Part shown: positions 47,466 through 57,973 of the stretch, piece after piece | Layout of the letters: every line of letters starts with the position of its first letter | Position numbering within the stretch: the stretch's first letter is position 1 | NCBI RefSeq assembly: GCF_001421705.1 | Contig: NZ_LMKO01000002.1 | Coordinates: 101,627 to 165,626, forward strand | Length of the DNA stretch: 64,000 bases | DNA from: Xylophilus sp. Leaf220 | GTDB lineage: Bacteria > Pseudomonadota > Gammaproteobacteria > Burkholderiales > Burkholderiaceae_C | Reading direction: 5' to 3' | Notes under the pieces: generated by a model | Databases searched by the model: none | The model's input: the letters and a program-made list of their open reading frames with translations, nothing else | Told to the model about the DNA's origin: nothing | Made by a program: the position numbers and the translations under genes

Positions 47466-48995
47466 ATGCTTGCACTCTCCCACCCTGCCGAAACCGCGTC
47501 CGCCGCGCATCCCGCCCTGCATGCGAACGGCGCTGCGCCCTGGCAGGCCGGCGCAGGCCAGGCACCCGCCAACGACCCGGCCGCCCGGACCGACCGCGCC
47601 CACTACGAATCCCTCTGGAACCACCCGGAGGACGCACAGGCCCTGGCCGCGTCGCGTGCCTGGCTCGATGCCCGGCTGGTGGATGCGTCGCGGGTCGAAT
47701 GCGCCCTGCCCGACAGCATCGACGGCCTGGCCGCCTGGATGGAATCCAGCACCGCGTCGGTCGGCGCGCGCTACCAGGAGTACCTGGCCGAACGAAAGGC
47801 CGGCGCACCGCGACGCTTCTTCCAAAACCGCTCGCACGCCCTCGCGTTCCTGCGCGGCGTGGCGCCTACCAAGATGGTCGACGGCGCCTGGCTCTACGGC
47901 GTGCTGCGCCACTGGCAGAACCCGCGCTATGCCGACCTAGTGCGCACCTACATCGAAGAACTCGGCGATGGCCGGGCCGACCGCAACCACGTGCTGCTGT
48001 TCCGCCAGTTGCTGGCCACCCACGGCCTGGAGCACTGGCAGGACCTGCCGGACGACCACTACACCCAAGGTGCGATCCAGCTCGCGTTGGCGGCCCATAC
48101 CGATGCGCTGCTGCCCGAGGTGATCGGCTTCAACCTGGGCTACGAACAGTTGCCGCTGCACCTGCCGATCACCGCGTACGAACTGAACGAGCTGGGTATC
48201 GACCCGTACTACTTCACGCTGCATGTCACCGTCGACAACGCCGACACCGGCCACGCCCTGCGCGCGGTGCAGGCAGTGCAGGCCGCGATGCCGCGGGTGG
48301 GCGACCCCGACGCCTTCTGGCAGCGGGTGCGCAACGGCTTCCGGCTCAACGAGCTGGGTGCCAGCACCAACAGCGTGATCGGCGGCTTCGACATCCAGGA
48401 CGAGGTAGAGCGCATCTTCCAGCGCAAGAGCGTGGCCGGCCACGGCGCGCATTCGGACTACTGCCGCGTGGCGGGCCGCAGCGTGAACGACTGGCTGTCG
48501 GAGCCGTCGCAGATTCCGGGCTTCCTGCAGGCGCTGGAGCAGAGCGGCTGGATCGTGCGCAACGCCCCGCCGCAGGAGAGCCGCTTCTGGCGCCTGCTCG
48601 ACGGCGACCATGCCGAGATGTTCGGCGTGTTCAGCACCTACGAACTGCAGGTGATCCAGGACTGGCTGCGCGGCGACGCCAGCGCCGACGGCGCAGCGCT
48701 GGTGCCCCCCTCTGCCGCACCGGTCGCTCCCGAAGGGACGACGCCGCTGCGACGCCCCCGCAGCTTCCGTGCGCAGCAGCGGCTCGACAGTGCCCGCAAT
48801 GCGAGCGCCGCGGCCGCGCCGTCGCCCGAATCGATGCTGGACGTGGACGTCGACGCGCTGCAGGTCCAGATGGCCCAGGCGCCCGACAGCCAGACGCTCG
48901 CCCGCCTGCTGGTGGCGGAGATGGCCCCGTCGCGCCACTGGATGCCGGCCGGCCTGCTGGCGACGCAGCGCTTCGTCGCGCTGGCCCACGTCTAG
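47466..48995 (+). CDS. Iron-containing redox enzyme family protein (haem-oxygenase-like diiron fold)
   Basis: The 509-aa protein resembles the iron-containing redox enzyme family of the haem-oxygenase-like diiron oxidase/oxygenase (HDO) superfamily. Candidate metal-binding helices hold Glu/His/Asp residues: TYIEELGDGRADRNHVLLF, LLPEVIGFNLGYEQLPL, and FTLHVTVDNADTGHALRAV with H-x6-D-x2-H-like spacing. A variable Pro/Ala/Arg-rich C-terminal part follows (about residues 410-509). Studied HDOs carry out N-oxygenation or C-C cleavage, but the substrate here is unknown. The ATG at 47466 follows GAGG; a TTG at 47418 is the alternative. It stands alone between a terminator and an oxidase gene. Confidence 0.7.
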   Translation: MLALSHPAETASAAHPALHANGAAPWQAGAGQAPANDPAARTDRAHYESLWNHPEDAQALAASRAWLDARLVDASRVECALPDSIDGLAAWMESSTASVGARYQEYLAERKAGAPRRFFQNRSHALAFLRGVAPTKMVDGAWLYGVLRHWQNPRYADLVRTYIEELGDGRADRNHVLLFRQLLATHGLEHWQDLPDDHYTQGAIQLALAAHTDALLPEVIGFNLGYEQLPLHLPITAYELNELGIDPYYFTLHVTVDNADTGHALRAVQAVQAAMPRVGDPDAFWQRVRNGFRLNELGASTNSVIGGFDIQDEVERIFQRKSVAGHGAHSDYCRVAGRSVNDWLSEPSQIPGFLQALEQSGWIVRNAPPQESRFWRLLDGDHAEMFGVFSTYELQVIQDWLRGDASADGAALVPPSAAPVAPEGTTPLRRPRSFRAQQRLDSARNASAAAAPSPESMLDVDVDALQVQMAQAPDSQTLARLLVAEMAPSRHWMPAGLLATQRFVALAHV

Positions 48996-49140
48996 GCGGC
49001 CGCTTCGGCTACAGAGCCGGCCTGCAGGCGCGGGTCGCGCATACGGCAACGAGATGCAGGGGATAGGGGTTGCGCCGCTGTCCCCTTCTGCCGTGCGGCG
49101 CAGAATCGGGGGCTGCCATCCAGAACCGGAGACCTGCCCC

Positions 49141-50565
49141 ATGAATGCCCCGCTGTCGTCGTCCCAGCTCCTGCCCGCGCTGGCCCTGCGCGACGTGCCG
49201 CCCGCCATGCTCGACGCCCTGTCGACCCGCTTCGGCGCCCAATGCTCCTTCGCCGCGGCGGTGCGCGAGCAGCATGGCCGCGACGAATCGTCCTTCATCG
49301 CCCCGCCGCCTGCGGCCGTCGTGTTCGCTGAAAGCACGCAGGACGTGGCCGATGCCCTGCGCATCGCCGACGCGCATGCGGTGCCGGTGATCGCCTTCGG
49401 CAGCGGATCGTCGCTCGAAGGTCATCTGCTGGCGGTGCAGGGCGGCATCAGCGTCGACGTGTCGCGGATGAACCGGGTGCTGCGGCTCGATGCTGAAGAC
49501 CTCACCGTCACCGTGCAGCCGGGCATCAGCCGCAAGCAGCTCAACGAGCAGATCAAGGACACCGGCCTGTTCTTTCCGATCGACCCCGGGGCCGACGCCT
49601 CCATCGGCGGCATGGCCGCCACCCGCGCCAGCGGGACCAACGCGGTGCGCTACGGCACCATGCGCGAGAACGTGCTGGCGCTGGAGGTGGTCACCGCCCA
49701 GGGCGAGGCGATCCGCACCGGCACCCGCGCCCGCAAGTCGGCCGCGGGCTACGACCTGACGCGGCTCTTCGTCGGCAGCGAAGGCACGCTGGGCGTCATC
49801 ACCGAGGTCACGCTGCGCCTGTACCCGCTGCCCGAGGCGGTGTCGGCCGCGGTCTGCTCGTTCCCGAGCATCGAGGCCGCGGTGCGCACCACCATCCAGA
49901 CGATCCAGATCGGCGTGCCGATCGCCCGGGTCGAGCTGATCGACGCCAACACGGTGCGCATGGTCAACGCCCATTCGCGCACCACGCTGCGCGAAGAGCC
50001 GATGCTGCTGATGGAGTTCCACGGCTCGCCCGCCAGCGTGAAGGAGCAAGCCGAGACGGTGCAGGAGATCGCGGCCGAGTTCGGCGGCAACGCCTTCGAA
50101 TGGGCCAGCACGCCCGAAGAGCGCACCCGGCTCTGGACGGCCCGGCACAACGCCTACTTCGCCGCGATCCAGTCGCGGCCCGGCTGCCGCGCCATCTCCA
50201 CCGACACCTGCGTGCCGATCTCGCGCCTCGCCGACTGCCTGCTCGACTCGATCACCGAGGCCGATGCGAGCGGCATCCCGTACTTCCTGGTGGGCCACGT
50301 GGGCGACGGCAACTTCCATTTCGGCTACCTGATCGACCCCGACAGCGTGGAGGAACGCGCGACGGCCGAGCGGCTGAACCACACCCTGGTCGAGCGTGCC
50401 CTGCGGCTGGAAGGCACCTGCACCGGCGAGCACGGCATCGGGCTGCACAAGATGGGTTTCCTGGTGGACGAGGCCGGCGCCGGCGCGGTGGACATGATGC
50501 GCACCCTGAAGCGCGCGCTGGACCCGAAGAACATCATGAACCCGGGAAAGATCTTCGCGATGTAG
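49141..50565 (+). CDS. FAD-binding oxidase of the GlcD/D-lactate dehydrogenase family
   Basis: The 474-aa flavoprotein has an FAD-binding PCMH domain (VPVIAFGSGSSLEGHLLAVQGGISVDVSRMN; DPGADASIGGMAATRASGTNAVRYGTMRENV; RLFVGSEGTLGVITEVTLRLYPLPE) and a C-terminal catalytic cap with FLVGHVGDGNFHFGYLID and GTCTGEHGIGLHKMGFL. These are typical of D-lactate, D-2-hydroxyglutarate or glycolate oxidising enzymes. The start is at 49141 after a GGAGAC site. No GlcE/GlcF partners are adjacent. Confidence 0.92.
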   Translation: MNAPLSSSQLLPALALRDVPPAMLDALSTRFGAQCSFAAAVREQHGRDESSFIAPPPAAVVFAESTQDVADALRIADAHAVPVIAFGSGSSLEGHLLAVQGGISVDVSRMNRVLRLDAEDLTVTVQPGISRKQLNEQIKDTGLFFPIDPGADASIGGMAATRASGTNAVRYGTMRENVLALEVVTAQGEAIRTGTRARKSAAGYDLTRLFVGSEGTLGVITEVTLRLYPLPEAVSAAVCSFPSIEAAVRTTIQTIQIGVPIARVELIDANTVRMVNAHSRTTLREEPMLLMEFHGSPASVKEQAETVQEIAAEFGGNAFEWASTPEERTRLWTARHNAYFAAIQSRPGCRAISTDTCVPISRLADCLLDSITEADASGIPYFLVGHVGDGNFHFGYLIDPDSVEERATAERLNHTLVERALRLEGTCTGEHGIGLHKMGFLVDEAGAGAVDMMRTLKRALDPKNIMNPGKIFAM

Positions 50566-50634
50566 TTCGCGCACCGCGCGGGCGACACGGCTCGCAGCCC
50601 CTTCGTCGACCGCGGCACGCTCTATGCTCGGCCC

Positions 50635-51087
50635 ATGCATCCAAGCATTCATCCTCAGGCTGCGGTCGCACCGGGCTACCTGGCGAACCACGCCGCACGC
50701 GTGTTCAATCGGCTGGTGGATGCGAAGCTGCGCGACCATGGCCTGACGCTGGCCCTGATCGGTCCGCTCCTTCTGCTGTCCTGGAAAGGGTCGATGCTCC
50801 AGAAGGATCTGGTGCAGTTCTCGGCCGTCAAGCAACCCGCCATGGTCGCCCTTCTCGACAAGCTCGAGTCGTCGGGCCTCATCGTGCGCGAGGTCACGCC
50901 TGCCGACAAGCGCGCATCGACGGTCCACCTCACCGCCGCGGGCGAGGCGGCTGCCGGCATCGGCCGCGAGATCCTGCTCGAGGTCAATGCGGTGGGTACG
51001 ACGGGGTTCTCCGAGAAGGAAGCCGCAGCGGTGGTTCGGCTGCTCACCCGGATGATCTCCAACCTGGAAAACTCGACCGCATCTTAA
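50635..51087 (+). CDS. MarR-family transcriptional regulator
   Basis: The 150-aa protein has the winged helix of the family (MLQKDLVQFSAVKQPAMVALLDKLESSGLIVREVTPADKRASTVHLTAAGEAAA) between N- and C-terminal dimerisation helices. It starts 69 bp after the oxidase gene and ends 35 bp before a FAD-dependent monooxygenase gene. A perfect 12-bp palindrome between the two genes is its likely operator. Confidence 0.92.
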   Translation: MHPSIHPQAAVAPGYLANHAARVFNRLVDAKLRDHGLTLALIGPLLLLSWKGSMLQKDLVQFSAVKQPAMVALLDKLESSGLIVREVTPADKRASTVHLTAAGEAAAGIGREILLEVNAVGTTGFSEKEAAAVVRLLTRMISNLENSTAS

Positions 51088-51089
51088 AT

Positions 51090-51101
51090 ATCATGCATGA
51101 T
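51090..51101. promoter_or_regulatory. Palindromic site between marR and the monooxygenase gene
   Basis: ATCATGCATGAT is a perfect 12-bp palindrome with further AT-rich sequence on both sides. It sits 2 bp after the marR stop and about 20 bp before the monooxygenase ATG. The form fits a MarR operator (inverted repeat), so the MarR may control the next gene from here. Confidence 0.5.
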
Positions 51102-51122
51102 GCAATTTTAAGGAGTTGCACC

Positions 51123-52307
51123 ATGTCTCGTCGAATTCTGGTGACCGGCGCCAGCGTGGCCGGAACCACTGCGGCCTGGTGGCTGGCCCGGCACGGTTTT
51201 TCAGTGGACGTCGTCGAGAGGGCATCCTCCTTTCGCGACGGCGGACAGAATGTCGACGTGCGCGGCGCGGCGCGCGAGGTGCTGCGCCGCATGGGCCTGG
51301 AAGACGCCGCCTTCGCGCGCAGCACGCGGGAGCTCGGCACCGACTGGGTTGCGGAAGACGACAGCGTCATCGCCCGATTCGAGGCCGGCGACTCGGGCGC
51401 GGATCGGGGACCGACCGCCGAGATGGAGATCCGGCGGGGAGACATCGCCCGGATCATCTACGACGCGGTGGCCGCACGCGCGAACTTCCGTTTCGGAGAC
51501 AGCATCGCCGATGTCCGGCAGGACGGCGACGGTGCCGACGTCCGGTTCGCCAGTGGCCGCTGCGAACGCTACGACGCCGTGGTCGTGGCCGAGGGTGTCG
51601 GCTCCCATACCCGGGAACTGCTATTTCCCGGCGAGAACCGCCCGCGGTGGATGGACATGACCATCGCCTACTTCAGCATCCCGAGCCAGCCGGGGGACAG
51701 TGCCTACGCCCGCCAGTACAACACCGTCGACGGCCGCGGAGCCACGCTCAAGCCCTCGCGCGATGGCAAGGTGGGCGTCTACATGGGGATTCAGAAGCCG
51801 CCGGAGGGTGAGCATGAATGGGACGTCGACCGGCAGCGGCGCTACATCGCCGAGCAATTCGCCCACGACGGATGGGAATTCCCTCGCATCCTGCAAGAGC
51901 TGCAAGGCGTCGACGACTTCTATTTCGATGTCCTGCGCCAGGTCCGCATGGACCGGTGGTCCGATGGCCGCGTCGTGCTGACCGGCGACGCCGCCTGGTG
52001 CCCGACTTCGCTGTCCGGCATCGGCACCACGCTCGCCATCGTGGGCGGCTATGTGCTCGCCGGCGAACTGAGCAAGGTGTCCGATCCGGTGACGGCTTTT
52101 GCCGCATACGAGAAGCTGATGCGCCCTTTCGCGGAAGAGGGCCAGAACGTGCCGAAGCTGCTCCCGCGGCTTCTGTGGCCGCACTCGGAAGCGGGCCTGG
52201 CCGTCATGCGTACCGCCATGCGCATCGCCAGTACGCCGCTCGTCCGCAAGATGGTCGGCAACAGCTTCGCTCGCGACTCCGACGGGATCGATCTGCCGCG
52301 GTACTGA
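51123..52307 (+). CDS. FAD-dependent monooxygenase (group A flavin hydroxylase)
   Basis: The 394-aa protein resembles aromatic and tetracycline-modifying hydroxylases. N-terminal Rossmann fold: RILVTGASVAGTTAAWWLARHGFSVDVVERA; the DG motif region is near DAVVVAEGVGSHTRELLF; and the second FAD motif is GRVVLTGDAAWCPTSLSGIGTTLAIVGGYVLAGEL. A strong AAGGAG ribosome-binding site precedes the ATG. The substrate is unknown. Co-location with a MarR regulator is common for drug- or phenol-responsive monooxygenases. Confidence 0.88.
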   Translation: MSRRILVTGASVAGTTAAWWLARHGFSVDVVERASSFRDGGQNVDVRGAAREVLRRMGLEDAAFARSTRELGTDWVAEDDSVIARFEAGDSGADRGPTAEMEIRRGDIARIIYDAVAARANFRFGDSIADVRQDGDGADVRFASGRCERYDAVVVAEGVGSHTRELLFPGENRPRWMDMTIAYFSIPSQPGDSAYARQYNTVDGRGATLKPSRDGKVGVYMGIQKPPEGEHEWDVDRQRRYIAEQFAHDGWEFPRILQELQGVDDFYFDVLRQVRMDRWSDGRVVLTGDAAWCPTSLSGIGTTLAIVGGYVLAGELSKVSDPVTAFAAYEKLMRPFAEEGQNVPKLLPRLLWPHSEAGLAVMRTAMRIASTPLVRKMVGNSFARDSDGIDLPRY

Positions 52308-52364
52308 TCGCGCGACCACGACGGACTTGCGCGACTCGCGATCGGCCGTGCGGCTGCCCTGCTG

Positions 52365-53507
52365 CTACGGGACGAGCTCCATTCGGTTCCGTCCCTTGCG
52401 CTTCGATGCGTAGAGGGCCTCGTCGGCCCGCTTGAGCCAGTGCGACAGCTCCGTTCCGGGCTGGTCGAACAGGGTCGCGCCGATGCTCAGGGACACGGGA
52501 TCCGGCGTCGCGTACAGCGCCCGCGCCTGCTGCGCGAACGCCTCGCGCAGGTCCTGGCCCAGCGCCTGCGCGGCCGCGGCGGAGGTGCTGCGCAGCATGA
52601 TCACGAACTCGTCCCCGCCCAGCCGCGCGGCCAGCGCTCCCCGGGGCACCGCGGCGCGGACGAGGTCGCTCAGCGTCACCAGCAGGCGGTCGCCGGCATC
52701 GTGGCCGTGCAGGTCGTTGACCTGCTTGAAGTGGTCGATGTCGATCAGCAGCAGGGCGCCGGGACTGGCGACGGAGGCCTGCTGCAGCAGCTCCGGTGCG
52801 CGCAGGTAGAGCGCGCGGCGGTTGTCCAGCGAGGTGAGCGGATCGCGGGCGGCGATCTGCGCGATATGTTCCTCGCGGCGATGGCGCTCCGTGCCGATCA
52901 TCGACATCGCGAGCAACATGATCGCCATGGCGCCTTCCACCAGCGAGACCAGGATCACCGCGCCGCGGAAATTGGCCAGGTTCACGAAGGCGTCCAGCGC
53001 CAGGGCCGACCCGCCCTTGGCGAGGTAGAACAGGCCGTGCGCCAGCAGGACCGAGCGCAGCTGCGCCGCGCCCACGCTCAGCGCGCCGCCCTGCGGGCGC
53101 AGCAGCAGGGCGGCGCGCAAGGTGACGGCCGAGATGAGCAGCGACTGGATGCCGAGCATCACCTTGGACCACCAGGGCCCCTCGGGCAGCGACAGCATCG
53201 CCAGCCAGACGACGACCAGCAGCCACCAGGCGTGCGAGAGCCGGGCGTGCGTGAATCGGGCGACGCCGACCAGGAACAGCCAGTGCGCCGCGATCAGCAG
53301 GCCGTTGGGAAACCAGATGCCGAACAGCACGTAGCCACGGGACCGCAGCAGGGCCAGCGTGCTGCCCACCGCGATGATCGCGAACCCGGTGCTCCACAGC
53401 AGCAGCGAGCGTTCGCGCACGCTGCTCCATTCCATGACCAGATACAGCGCCGACGCGGCGGCCATGGCCGTGGTGAGGACCAGCAGGGTGAGGGGATCGA
53501 GGACCAT
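52365..53507 (-). CDS. GGDEF diguanylate cyclase with membrane sensor region
   Basis: The 380-aa protein has six or seven N-terminal hydrophobic helices (LTLLVLTTAMAAASALYLVMEW through GAMAIMLLAMSMIG). These are followed by a GGDEF domain with DPLTSLDNRRALYLRA, LLLIDIDHFKQVNDLHGHDAGDRLLVTL and the catalytic RLGGDEFVIML. An I-site (RxxD) is not evident. It should synthesise cyclic di-GMP in response to an unknown membrane signal. It is convergent with the monooxygenase gene. Confidence 0.93.
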   Translation of the reverse strand: MVLDPLTLLVLTTAMAAASALYLVMEWSSVRERSLLLWSTGFAIIAVGSTLALLRSRGYVLFGIWFPNGLLIAAHWLFLVGVARFTHARLSHAWWLLVVVWLAMLSLPEGPWWSKVMLGIQSLLISAVTLRAALLLRPQGGALSVGAAQLRSVLLAHGLFYLAKGGSALALDAFVNLANFRGAVILVSLVEGAMAIMLLAMSMIGTERHRREEHIAQIAARDPLTSLDNRRALYLRAPELLQQASVASPGALLLIDIDHFKQVNDLHGHDAGDRLLVTLSDLVRAAVPRGALAARLGGDEFVIMLRSTSAAAAQALGQDLREAFAQQARALYATPDPVSLSIGATLFDQPGTELSHWLKRADEALYASKRKGRNRMELVP

Positions 53508-53737
53508 GGACGAGGGAGGTATCGGCGCAGGCGGCTTCGCGCGAGAGCCGCCGGGTGAAGGCATGCACGGGAGCGAATCGGCTGCCGGGCAGCGACCGCC
53601 GGGGCCGGCGCCTCGGCAAGCGAGGGGGTCGCGCCCGACGCGCATTGTCGCAGGACGGGTTGCCGGTCGGACCGGATGCACCGCCACCGCACATCCCGCA
53701 CCGAATGGGTGGCGCCGCCACCGTCCGAACGAACCAG

Positions 53738-53757
53738 TTTGGACCATTTGGTCAAAA
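53738..53757 (+). promoter_or_regulatory. RutR-like operator before rutA
   Basis: GGACCATTTGGTC with flanking TTT and AAA is an inverted repeat of the TTGACCA-N2-TGGTCAA form described for E. coli RutR. It lies about 100 bp upstream of rutA in the 350-bp gap (53508-53859) that also carries the GGDEF gene's promoter. The rest of the gap shows no gene. Confidence 0.75.
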
Positions 53758-53859
53758 CAAATCGGCCAAACGGCCGCAAGCCCTTGATTCAGAAAGACTT
53801 CTCGAACCTGGCACAGCGCATGCAAGGCAGTGGCATCTCCACCCCGCGGGCGCATCACC

Positions 53860-54975
<1,116 letters not shown>

Positions 54976-54985
54976 AGGCACCCGC

Positions 54986-55738
54986 ATGACCACCCCCAAG
55001 ACCAACGCCACCCTCACCTCCTCCAGCCCCGCCGGCGCGCCCGACGCGCTGCGCCCCGGCAGCGGCGCCCATGTGCTGCCGGCCCGGCCCGAGCCGCTGG
55101 CCTTCCACGCCGCGCAGACCGCGCTGGTGGTGGTCGACATGCAGAACGCCTATGCCTCGGTGGGCGGCTACGTCGATACCGCCGGCTTCGACATCTCCGG
55201 CGCGCAGGGCGTGATCGGCAACGTGGCCCGCGCCGTGGTGGCGGCCCGCGCGGCCGGCGTGCTGGTCGTCTTCCTGCAGAACGGCTGGGACGCGCAGTAT
55301 GTCGAGGCCGGCGGCCCCGGCTCGCCCAACTGGCACAAGTCGAACGCGCTGAAGACGATGCGCAAAAAGCCCGAACTGCAGGGCCGCTTCCTGGCCAAGG
55401 GCGGCTGGGACTACCAGATGGTCGACGCGATCGCGCCGCAGCCGGGCGACATCGTGGTGCCCAAGCCGCGCTACAGCGGCTTCTTCAACAGCGCGCTCGA
55501 CAGCACCCTGCGCGCCCGCGGCATCCGCAACTTGGTGTTCACCGGCATCGCCACCAACGTGTGCGTCGAATCGACGCTGCGCGACGCCTTCCACCTGGAG
55601 TACTTCAGCGTGATGCTGGAGGACGCCACCCACGAACTGGGCGGCCCCGCCATCCAGGCCGCCGCGGTCTACAACGTGGAGACCTTCTTCGGATGGGTGT
55701 CCACCGTGGACGCGTTCGTCGACACCGTCTCCCCCTGA
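54986..55738 (+). CDS. rutB: Ureidoacrylate amidohydrolase RutB
   Basis: The 250-aa isochorismatase-fold enzyme cleaves the carbamate from ureidoacrylate peracid. Catalytic triad residues lie in [14 protein letters not shown] (Asp), [12 protein letters not shown] (Lys) and [17 protein letters not shown] (Cys). It starts 10 bp after rutA. The N-terminus is about 35 residues of low-complexity sequence. The 172-bp gap to rutC contains a dispersed repeat. Confidence 0.95.
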   Translation: MTTPKTNATLTSSSPAGAPDALRPGSGAHVLPARPEPLAFHAAQTALVVVDMQNAYASVGGYVDTAGFDISGAQGVIGNVARAVVAARAAGVLVVFLQNGWDAQYVEAGGPGSPNWHKSNALKTMRKKPELQGRFLAKGGWDYQMVDAIAPQPGDIVVPKPRYSGFFNSALDSTLRARGIRNLVFTGIATNVCVESTLRDAFHLEYFSVMLEDATHELGGPAIQAAAVYNVETFFGWVSTVDAFVDTVSP

Positions 55739-55841
55739 TTCACCCTTCCACGCTTTTTCAACCCACCCTCATTCGACCTGGCACGCCCCGCCTGACCAGG
55801 GCGCCGCGGAACGGGCTTTGCCCGGCCGCTGGCGCCTCCCC

Positions 55842-55906
55842 CCTTGCGCAGCAAAAGGGGGAAGGCGGACCGCGCAGCGGGGAGCCTGGGGGGTTCACTC
55901 GGAGCC
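55842..55906. repeat. Dispersed GC-rich repeat within the rutB-rutC gap
   Basis: The stretch carries a CCCCCTTG/AAAGGGGG inverted pair (CCCCCTTGCGCAGCAAAAGG begins it) followed by GGCGGACCGCGCAGCGGGGAG and a G-run. A related CCCC-TTCACGGGGGCAG block sits in the rutC-rutD gap near 56331. Such units are common between genes of Comamonadaceae, from memory. They add 172- and 134-bp spacers to an operon that is otherwise tight. Confidence 0.5.
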
Positions 55907-55910
55907 TTCA

Positions 55911-56297
55911 ATGCCCAAGACAGCCATCATCCCGCCCGGCACCGGCAAGCCCCTCGCCCCCTACGTGCCCGGCACCCTCGCCGACGGCATCGTCTACGTC
56001 TCGGGCACCCTGCCCTTCGACAAGGACAACAACGTGGTGCACGTGGGCGACGCCACCGCCCAGACCCGCCATGTGCTCACCACGATCCAGGGCGTGGTCG
56101 AGGCCGCCGGCGGCACGATGGACGACGTGACCTTCAACCACGTATTCCTGCGCGACTGGGCCGACTACCCGAAGATCAACGCGGTGTACGCCGAGTTCTT
56201 CCCCGGCGAGAAGCCGGCGCGCTACTGCATCCAGTGCGGGCTGGTGAAGCCGGACGCGCTGGTCGAGATCGCCTCGATCGCGCATATCGGCCGCTGA
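55911..56297 (+). CDS. rutC: RutC-type 3-aminoacrylate deaminase (RidA family)
   Basis: The 128-aa YjgF/RidA protein has the expected [38 protein letters not shown], the catalytic-site [21 protein letters not shown] with the Arg in EKPARYCIQ. RutC accelerates deamination of 3-aminoacrylate. The start is at 55911, where the family's [10 protein letters not shown] begins. Confidence 0.95.
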   Translation: MPKTAIIPPGTGKPLAPYVPGTLADGIVYVSGTLPFDKDNNVVHVGDATAQTRHVLTTIQGVVEAAGGTMDDVTFNHVFLRDWADYPKINAVYAEFFPGEKPARYCIQCGLVKPDALVEIASIAHIGR

Positions 56298-56431
56298 CCC
56301 CCAGGCTGCGCACTGCGTGTCTCCGCCCGCCCCTTCACGGGGGCAGCACCCGCGGCCCGGCAAAGCCGGCTCCGCGGTGCTTCCGGCGAAAACACGCGTC
56401 GCTCCACACCGCATTTCGTACAAGGATTTTC

Positions 56432-57238
56432 ATGACGCTCTACCACGAGGTGCACGGCCCGTCGGATGCGGCCGAGACGGTGCTGCTGTCGTCCGGCCTG
56501 GGCGGCTCGGCCGCGTTCTGGAAGCCGCAGATCCCCGCCCTGGCCGCCGCCGGCTACCGGGTGGTGGCCTACGACCAGCGCGGCACCGGCCGCAGCCCCG
56601 GCGCGCTGCCGGCCGGCTATTCCATCGCCCACATGGCCACGGACGTGGCCGAGGTGCTGGACGCCACCGGCACCGCGCGCTGCCACCTGGTGGGCCATGC
56701 GCTGGGCGGGCTGGTGGGGCTGCAGCTGGCGCTGGATGCGCCGCAGCGCGTCGCCAGCCTGGTGCTGGTCAACGCCTGGTCGCGGCCCAACCCGCATTCG
56801 GCGCGCTGCTTCGATGCGCGGCTGGCGCTGCTGGGCGCGCTCGGCCCGCGGGCCTATGTGGAAGCGCAGCCGATCTTCCTGTATCCCGCCGCCTGGTGCG
56901 CCGCGAACGCCGAGACGGTGCAGGCCGAGGTCGACCACGCCTTCGCGCATTTCCCCGGCGAGGCTGCGATGCGCACCCGCATCGCGGCGCTGCGCGCCTT
57001 CGACGTCGATGCGCGCCTGTCCGACATCTCCGCGCCCACACTGGTGATGGCCGCGATGGACGACACCCTGGTGCCCTGGACCATGTCGCGCCGCCTGGCC
57101 GAAGGCCTGCCGCGCGCCACGCTCGACCTGGTGCCGCATGGCGGCCATGCCCACAGCGTGACCGCGCCCGGGCCGTTCAACGACTGCGTGCTCGCGTTCC
57201 TGGCGCGGACCGTGGCCGCCACCCCGGTCGCGGCCTGA
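56432..57238 (+). CDS. rutD: RutD, alpha/beta hydrolase-fold aminoacrylate hydrolase
   Basis: The 268-aa protein follows the RutD pattern: [47 protein letters not shown] and [14 protein letters not shown]. The nucleophile-elbow Ser is Ala (GHALGG), which is also the case in E. coli RutD, so this is a family trait and not a defect. It is preceded by a 134-bp spacer with a repeat-like block. Confidence 0.95.
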   Translation: MTLYHEVHGPSDAAETVLLSSGLGGSAAFWKPQIPALAAAGYRVVAYDQRGTGRSPGALPAGYSIAHMATDVAEVLDATGTARCHLVGHALGGLVGLQLALDAPQRVASLVLVNAWSRPNPHSARCFDARLALLGALGPRAYVEAQPIFLYPAAWCAANAETVQAEVDHAFAHFPGEAAMRTRIAALRAFDVDARLSDISAPTLVMAAMDDTLVPWTMSRRLAEGLPRATLDLVPHGGHAHSVTAPGPFNDCVLAFLARTVAATPVAA

Positions 57239-57276
57239 CCGCGGCCCGTACACCTCTTCTTGCCGGAGCCTGGCCC

Positions 57277-57840
57277 ATGCAGACCGCCCCCACCGCCACC
57301 CTCGCCGCCCGCAGCGCGGCGCCCACCGCCGGGCTTCCGGCCGGTACCGCAGCCGGCCTCACCCAGGGCGACTACCGCAACGCGATGGCCCGCCTGGGCG
57401 CGGCGGTCAACATCATCACCACCGACGGCCCGGGCGGGCGCGCCGGCTTCACCGCATCGGCGGTCTGCAGCGTGACCGACACCCCGCCGACGCTGCTGGT
57501 CTGCCTCAACCGCAGCGCCTCGGTGTACCCGGCGTTCCAGGCCAACGGCGTGCTGTGCGTCAATGCGCTCGCGGCCGGGCACCAGGGCATCTCCAACCTC
57601 TTCGGCGGCAAGACCCCGATGGACGAGCGCTTCGCCGCCGCACGCTGGACCCGCGCCGCCACCGGTGCGCCGATGCTGGACGCGGCCGCCGTCTCGTTCG
57701 ACTGCCGGGTGAGCAGCCGGACCAGCGTCGGCACCCACGACGTGCTGTTCTGCGAAGTGCTGGCCATCGCGGTGGGCGACGCGGCGCACGGGCTGGTCTA
57801 CTTCGACCGGCGCTACCACGAGATCGCGGCGGCGCACTGA
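57277..57840 (+). CDS. rutF: FMN reductase RutF
   Basis: The 187-aa flavin reductase supplies reduced FMN to RutA. It shows [55 protein letters not shown] and [20 protein letters not shown], the flavin-reductase signature. An N-terminal extension of about 35 residues is low-complexity. It is the last rut gene; rutE (malonic semialdehyde reductase) and rutG (permease) are absent here. Converges on the MFS gene. Confidence 0.95.
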   Translation: MQTAPTATLAARSAAPTAGLPAGTAAGLTQGDYRNAMARLGAAVNIITTDGPGGRAGFTASAVCSVTDTPPTLLVCLNRSASVYPAFQANGVLCVNALAAGHQGISNLFGGKTPMDERFAAARWTRAATGAPMLDAAAVSFDCRVSSRTSVGTHDVLFCEVLAIAVGDAAHGLVYFDRRYHEIAAAH

Positions 57841-57891
57841 GCGGCACGGCACGGGTGTCGCGCCGGGCACCCGGCTGCCGCCGGATCCATT

Positions 57892-57933
57892 GCTATTATT
57901 TTGATAGCTACAGGCCGGCGCCGCACGCCGGCC
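57892..57933. repeat. Two-part intergenic repeat, copy 4 (inverted order)
   Basis: GCTATTATTTTGATAGC (57892-57908) precedes GGCCGGCG (57913-57920) and CGCCGGCC (57926-57933), so this copy is inverted relative to copies 1-3. It lies between convergent rutF and the MFS gene and could end both transcripts. Confidence 0.85.
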
Positions 57934-57973
57934 AGAGCCCGATTCCATCCATGACCCGGGCCCTCCACGCCCC

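Noticed and set aside
56432..57238. RutD as a broken hydrolase because the nucleophile Ser is Ala
   Set aside because: E. coli RutD has the same GHALG motif, as I recall its sequence, so this is normal for the family.
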